34,556 bases of DNA from NCBI GenBank assembly GCA_964515555.1, contig CAZEVY010000053.1, positions 1 through 34,556 of the forward strand. The letters are read 5' to 3'. Under the pieces are notes generated by a model. The model saw nothing but the letters and a program-made list of their open reading frames with translations, did no database searches and had not been told where the DNA came from. Each line of letters begins with the position of its first letter. The first letter of the stretch is position 1. The translations under genes and the position numbers were made by a program. Source of the DNA: CAZEVY01 sp964515555 (GTDB lineage Bacteria; Acidobacteriota; Terriglobia; Bryobacterales; Bryobacteraceae). Positions 31,239 to 34,556 of this stretch are shown here, piece by piece.

Positions 31239-32315
31239 ATGGCACCGGAATCGCAACCCGTTCTCGAGATCGATCGGTCGCTGTTCGCCAAGCCGAAGGA
31301 CTTCGAGAGGGTACGCGACAATTTGTCAGCTGTCGTAGCCCAAGGCGAACATCTATGGCTCGGGGGCGACGAGGGCACGCTTATCGACCGCATGACGCGC
31401 ACGGCCGACGGCTATGGCGGCCACAAGCGGTTTGACCTCGCCGATATCCTCGATCTTCCGGAGCGCGGCAAGAAGCGATCGGAGATCGACATCGAAGGAC
31501 TCGACTTCGACGGCGGCTACCTCTGGGTCATCGGATCGCACAGCCGCAAGCGGTCGAAGGCCGATCCGGGCGCTTCGGACGCCGGCAACTTCAAGCTCAT
31601 CGGCGAGGTGACTGCGGAGCGCAACCGTTTCACGCTGGGTCGCGTACCGCTCACCGCGACGGGCAAGCCTGCGGCGCGTGTCGGCGGTCGCCGCGCGGCG
31701 CGGTTGCCGAGCACCGGCAAGGGTGGACTGTTCGCCGCGCTGCGGCGCGACAAGCTGATCCGGCCGTTCTGCAAAATCCCGAGCAAGGACAACGGCCTCG
31801 ACGTCGAGGGGCTGGCGGTTCGCGGCGGGCGCGTCTTCGCGGGGCTGCGCGGGCCGGTGCTGCGTGGCTGGGCCGTGGTTCTCGACTTTGACGTCGCCGG
31901 GTCGCGCACGGGCCGTCTGCGCCTGCGAGGCCCACTCCGGAAGCATCTCCTCGACCTCGACGGCCTCGGCGTCCGCGAGCTGGCGATCCGCGGCCGCGAC
32001 CTGTTTATCCTCGCCGGTCCCACCATGGACCTCGACGGTCCGGTACACGTGTACCTTTGGAAGCGCGCGCTCGCGAGCGACGGCGACTCCTTCGTGCCGC
32101 GCAAGAAGCTGGTCCAGGCGCTCGACGTGCCCTTCGGCATCGGCGACGATCACGCGGAGGGCATCACGCTGGTCGGCGACGATCGGCTGATGATCTGCTA
32201 CGATTCGCCCGCGAAATCGCGGCTGACGGCCGAGGGCCAGGTGCGCGCCGACGTGTTTGCGATCGCGGCGGGGAGCGCTACTTCGGCGGCGCAGGCAGCG
32301 GCAGGTCGGAGTTGA
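31239..32315 (+). CDS. DUF3616 beta-propeller-like protein
   Basis: This 358-residue protein of the DUF3616 family has WLGGDEGTLIDRM near the start, EIDIEGLDFDGGYLWVIGSHSRKR, NGLDVEGLAVRGGRVFAGLRGPVLRGWAVVL, DLDGLGVRELAIRGRDLFILAGPTMD and DDHAEGITLV. The repeated E-G-L/I strands suggest a propeller or phytase-like fold. No signal peptide is evident, so it may be cytoplasmic. It starts 16 bases after the DUF1552 stop and is the third gene of that operon. Its last 38 bases overlap the convergent lipoprotein gene. Confidence 0.87.
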   Translation: MAPESQPVLEIDRSLFAKPKDFERVRDNLSAVVAQGEHLWLGGDEGTLIDRMTRTADGYGGHKRFDLADILDLPERGKKRSEIDIEGLDFDGGYLWVIGSHSRKRSKADPGASDAGNFKLIGEVTAERNRFTLGRVPLTATGKPAARVGGRRAARLPSTGKGGLFAALRRDKLIRPFCKIPSKDNGLDVEGLAVRGGRVFAGLRGPVLRGWAVVLDFDVAGSRTGRLRLRGPLRKHLLDLDGLGVRELAIRGRDLFILAGPTMDLDGPVHVYLWKRALASDGDSFVPRKKLVQALDVPFGIGDDHAEGITLVGDDRLMICYDSPAKSRLTAEGQVRADVFAIAAGSATSAAQAAAGRS

Positions 32316-32754
32316 ACGTGTCGACGATCGACTTCCACGAGCCGTCGGCCTGCTTGCGATAGACCGTCACGTACTTGCCCTTGTCGGTGGTCGGTGCGCC
32401 CTTGGCGTCGTTCATCGTCATGGTGTAAGTGCCGTAGCTGAACGCGAGTTCACCGCTTTGCGCGACCTGGACCTTGGTCGCCTTGAAGGTTAGCGAGAAG
32501 CCCGGCGTGGCGAACATCGGCGCGAGGGCGGCCCGGGCCGCGGCCTTGCCGTTGGCGGCTGGAGCATTCGGCGGCAGTGTGACAACGTCCTCGGCATAGT
32601 AGGACGCCCAGGTGTCGACGTCCTTGGCGGTGGTCCATTTCGCTTCGAGATCGAGAATGGCCTTCTCTTCGGCGGCGAGGTCGACAGCAGGGGCCGAGGG
32701 GCCGTGGGCGCATGCCGCCAGCAGGCAGCAGGCGATGAGCAGCGTAGTTTTCAT
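32278..32754 (-). CDS. DUF4440/SnoaL-like lipoprotein
   Basis: This lipoprotein is 158 residues, with signal MKTTLLIACCLLAACAHG and lipobox LAAC, so the mature protein is tethered by its cysteine. The rest is a small alpha+beta barrel of the NTF2-like/DUF4440 type (AAEEKAILDLEAKWTTAKDVDTWASYYAEDVVTLPPNAPAANGKAAARAAL, ending YRKQADGSWKSIVDTFNSD). I chose the ATG at 32752-32754 because a TATAAT ends 7 bases before it, which suggests a leaderless mRNA. An ATG three codons upstream, preceded by GGAGTGAG, is the alternative. Its catalytic role is unknown. The 3' end overlaps the convergent DUF3616 gene by 38 bases. Confidence 0.85.
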   Translation of the reverse strand: MKTTLLIACCLLAACAHGPSAPAVDLAAEEKAILDLEAKWTTAKDVDTWASYYAEDVVTLPPNAPAANGKAAARAALAPMFATPGFSLTFKATKVQVAQSGELAFSYGTYTMTMNDAKGAPTTDKGKYVTVYRKQADGSWKSIVDTFNSDLPLPAPPK

Positions 32755-32761
32755 GCGGGAC

Positions 32762-32767
32762 ATTATA
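32762..32767 (-). promoter_or_regulatory. Consensus -10 element for the lipoprotein gene
   Basis: TATAAT on the minus strand ends 7 bases before the ATG at 32754. GTCACA, 18 bases upstream of it (32786-32791), is a moderate -35 match. Confidence 0.45.
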
Positions 32768-32768
32768 C

Positions 32769-32899
32769 TCACTCCGTCTCGCGGATGTGACGGAGGCGCG
32801 CGGCGAGATCGGGCGGCAGCGTGGATTCGATTTCGGCGGTGATGACCCCGCCGCATCGAGCGCGGCGTCCGCTAGGAAGTCCGCGAACGGTGCGGTCAT
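32769..32899 (-). pseudogene. Frameshifted small gene after the Imm50-like gene
   Basis: ATG at 32897-32899 overlaps the stop of the Imm50-like gene (ATGA) and encodes MTAPFADFLADAALDAAG, then drifts. A different frame from about 32850 reads VITAEIESTLPPDLAARLRHIRETE and stops at 32769. Joined, they make a plausible protein of about 45 residues. The break lies in a GGCGGGG run (about 32845-32855). One base added or two removed would restore it, so either a true frameshift or a sequencing error is possible. No family is recognised. Confidence 0.5.
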
Positions 32900-33258
32900 C
32901 GGGCGGCTCCTGTGCCTTCAAGCGGTTCGAGCGATACGACCTCCGCGCGGGAGCACGTGAATTTGCCCGATAAACCGAAGACGCCAGCAAGATCGACACG
33001 CAGCTGTTCTCCGTTCGACGTGAAGGTCAGAGAGAACAGAACATTCTGATGGTTGAAGTACGCCAACTCGACGCCGGCGACATCGAAGAATCGAAACGTG
33101 ACGACGCATGAGAACGCGTTGAGACGCATCGTCAAGCGCGGCTCGCCATCCCGTGTCAACTCTATCGAGAGCACCTCCGAATCGTGAAATGCCGGCCATT
33201 CTCCAAAGTGCGATGTTATGAGGTCCGCGTCTGCGATCCGTTCGAGAACGGCGTCCAC
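32896..33258 (-). CDS. Imm50-like immunity-family protein
   Basis: This 120-residue cytoplasmic protein is from a GTG at 33256-33258, two bases after the glycosidase stop. It resembles the Imm50 family, found among immunity proteins of polymorphic toxin systems. Key segments are FGEWPAFHDSEVLSIELTRDGEPRLTMRL, VTFRFFDVAGVELAYFNHQNVLFSLTF and FGLSGKFTCSRAEVVSLEPL. The upstream reading frame is only a shadow of the glycosidase. No toxin is in the window, and many Imm50 members stand alone, so an immunity role is not shown. It is coupled to the frameshifted gene downstream through ATGA. Confidence 0.75.
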   Translation of the reverse strand: MDAVLERIADADLITSHFGEWPAFHDSEVLSIELTRDGEPRLTMRLNAFSCVVTFRFFDVAGVELAYFNHQNVLFSLTFTSNGEQLRVDLAGVFGLSGKFTCSRAEVVSLEPLEGTGAAR

Positions 33259-33259
33259 T

Positions 33260-34556
33260 CTACACCCCGCTCTGTTGCAAGAGCTTCGCGACCAGCGCCG
33301 TCCATCCCGTCTGGTGACTCGCCCCCAGCCCGGCGCCGGTGTCGCCGTGAAAGTACTCGTAGAACAGCACGTGATCCCGGAAGTGCGGGTCCGTCTGGAA
33401 CTTCTCGCAATCGCCGAACACCGGACGCCGCCCCGCGCCGTCGCGCAGGAACAGCCGCGCCAGCCGCCGCGACAGCTCCGCCGCCACTTCGCCCAGGGCG
33501 ACCATCCTTCCGGACCCGTGCGGAAACTCCACCTCCAGGTCGCTCTCAAAGTAATGGTTGTACTTCTGCAATGACTCGATCAGCAGGTAATTCACCGGAA
33601 ACCACACCGGCCCCCGCCAGTTGGAATTGCCCCCGAAAATCCCGGTCGCCGATTCCGCAGGCTGGTAGTCGACCCGGTAATCGGCCCCGTCGACGTGCAG
33701 CACGTAAGGATGGTCGCGATGAAACCGCGACAGCGACCGAACGCCGTAGGGCGAGAGGAACTCGCTCTCGTCGAGCATCTTGGCGAGCACCCGCATCAGG
33801 CGCTCCCCGTGCACGATCGCCAGCAGCCGCCGCTGCCCCTTGCCCGCGCGCGTCATCGACGCCAGGTTGCGGCACAGGTCGGGCCGGTGCGCGATGAACC
33901 ACTCCATCCTGCGCCGGAATCCGGGCAGCCGCTCGATGATGTACGGCTCCAGCGTGTCGACCGCGAACAGCGGAATCAGCCCCACCATGGAGCGCACTTT
34001 CATCGGACGCGTGCGGTTGTCGGGCAGCCGCAGCCTGTCGTAGTAGAAGCCGTCCTCCTCGTCCCAGAGGCCGCCGTCGCCCATGGAATTCATGGCGCTC
34101 GATATATACAAAAAATGCTCGAAGAATTTGCTGGCGACATCCTCGTATACGGGATTGCGGAGCGCCAATTCCAGGGCGATCTTCAGCATATTCAGGCAAA
34201 ACATCGCCATCCAGCTGGTGCCGTCCGACTGCTCGATGGTTCCGCCGGTCGGCAGCGGCGCGCTGCGGTCGAAGACGCCGATGTTGTCGAGTCCCAGGAA
34301 TCCTCCCTCGAAGATGTTGTCGCCCGCCGAGTCCTTGCGGTTCACCCACCAGGTGAAATTCAGCATCAGCTTGTGGAAGACGCTCTCGAGGAACTTCCAG
34401 TCGGGCTGGCCGGTGATTTTCCCGTCGATCTTGAACACACGCCAGCAGGCCCAGGCGTGCACGGGCGGATTCACGTCGCCGAAGGCCCACTCGTAGGCGG
34501 CCATCTGCCCGTTGGGATGCATGTACCATTCGCGCAACATGAGAATGAGCTGTTCT
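33260..34556 (-). CDS. GH63-like glucosidase, 3' part
   Basis: The C-terminal 431 residues or so of a larger cytoplasmic (alpha/alpha)6-barrel glycosidase of the GH63/MGH1-like type; the 5' end lies beyond the window. Family segments are YEWAFGDVNPPVHAWACWRVF (with the likely acid/base aspartate), FTWWVNRKDSAGDNIFEGGFLGLDNIGVFDRS, GTSWMAMFCLNMLKIALELA, DEEDGFYYDRLRLPD, MVGLIPLFAV, GGNSNWRGPVWFPVNYLLIESLQKY and FYEYFHGDTGAGLGASHQTGWTALVAKLL. Such enzymes cleave alpha-glucosides or mannosylglycerate-like compounds; the substrate here is unknown. The reading frame is open to the last base of the window (EQLILM precedes the first visible Met). Confidence 0.92.
   Translation of the reverse strand, partial: EQLILMLREWYMHPNGQMAAYEWAFGDVNPPVHAWACWRVFKIDGKITGQPDWKFLESVFHKLMLNFTWWVNRKDSAGDNIFEGGFLGLDNIGVFDRSAPLPTGGTIEQSDGTSWMAMFCLNMLKIALELALRNPVYEDVASKFFEHFLYISSAMNSMGDGGLWDEEDGFYYDRLRLPDNRTRPMKVRSMVGLIPLFAVDTLEPYIIERLPGFRRRMEWFIAHRPDLCRNLASMTRAGKGQRRLLAIVHGERLMRVLAKMLDESEFLSPYGVRSLSRFHRDHPYVLHVDGADYRVDYQPAESATGIFGGNSNWRGPVWFPVNYLLIESLQKYNHYFESDLEVEFPHGSGRMVALGEVAAELSRRLARLFLRDGAGRRPVFGDCEKFQTDPHFRDHVLFYEYFHGDTGAGLGASHQTGWTALVAKLLQQSGV

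Overview
The window is high-GC DNA from a bacterium that looks like an acidobacterium of the Bryobacterales/Solibacter type. The evidence is an Oar-like TonB-dependent receptor with a carboxypeptidase-regulatory N-terminus, two secreted proteins with the Solibacter-type C-terminal domain (TIGR03437), a planctomycete/acidobacterial cytochrome DUF1587-1592-1588-1585 protein paired with DUF1552 and DUF3616 proteins, and secreted ankyrin and PQQ-propeller proteins. The lineage is an inference from gene content; no rRNA is present.

Layout. 1-3823: tRNA-Ala(GGC) and the large outer-membrane receptor, both minus. 4035-7050: a CpaE/TadZ-like ATPase with a small secreted protein, divergent from a LuxR-type regulator. 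7081-12320: a secreted TIGR03437-domain protein, a DinG-type iron-sulfur helicase (minus), then a cytochrome P460 gene followed by a PQQ-propeller gene. 12452-15336: an efflux adaptor and ABC ATPase operon (minus) whose third small gene is interrupted by a 526-bp element with 27-bp terminal inverted repeats and a TTTTAA duplication. The element carries two tiny genes and no transposase. 15492-20521: hemB, an 805-aa secreted TIGR03437 protein, aat and a hydroxypyruvate-isomerase-like protein.

20629-27473 is a minus-strand cluster read as ankyrin protein, Uma2-family protein, formate dehydrogenase-N alpha, beta and gamma subunits, then FdhE. The alpha subunit is interrupted by one in-frame TGA at exactly the selenocysteine position of E. 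coli FdnG, followed by a SECIS-like hairpin, so it should be read as one 998-residue selenoprotein and not as two genes. The enzyme would oxidise formate on the outer face of the membrane and pass electrons through four [4Fe-4S] clusters and haem b to quinone; FdhE is its maturation factor.

27513-32315 is a plus-strand operon (DUF1592-type cytochrome, DUF1552, DUF3616) divergent from the ankyrin gene across only 39 bp, with a symmetric -10 element that could serve both directions. 32278-34556 (minus) holds a lipoprotein, a frameshifted small gene, an Imm50-like protein and the 3' part of a GH63-like glycosidase that runs off the window end.

The most noteworthy points are the Sec-formate dehydrogenase hidden by the TGA, the non-autonomous element that broke a gene downstream of the ABC ATPase, a REP-like palindromic repeat present twice (one copy inside fdhE coding sequence), and a Shine-Dalgarno-masking hairpin in front of the CpaE-like gene. 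I saw no CRISPR array, rRNA, phage module or recognisable transposase.
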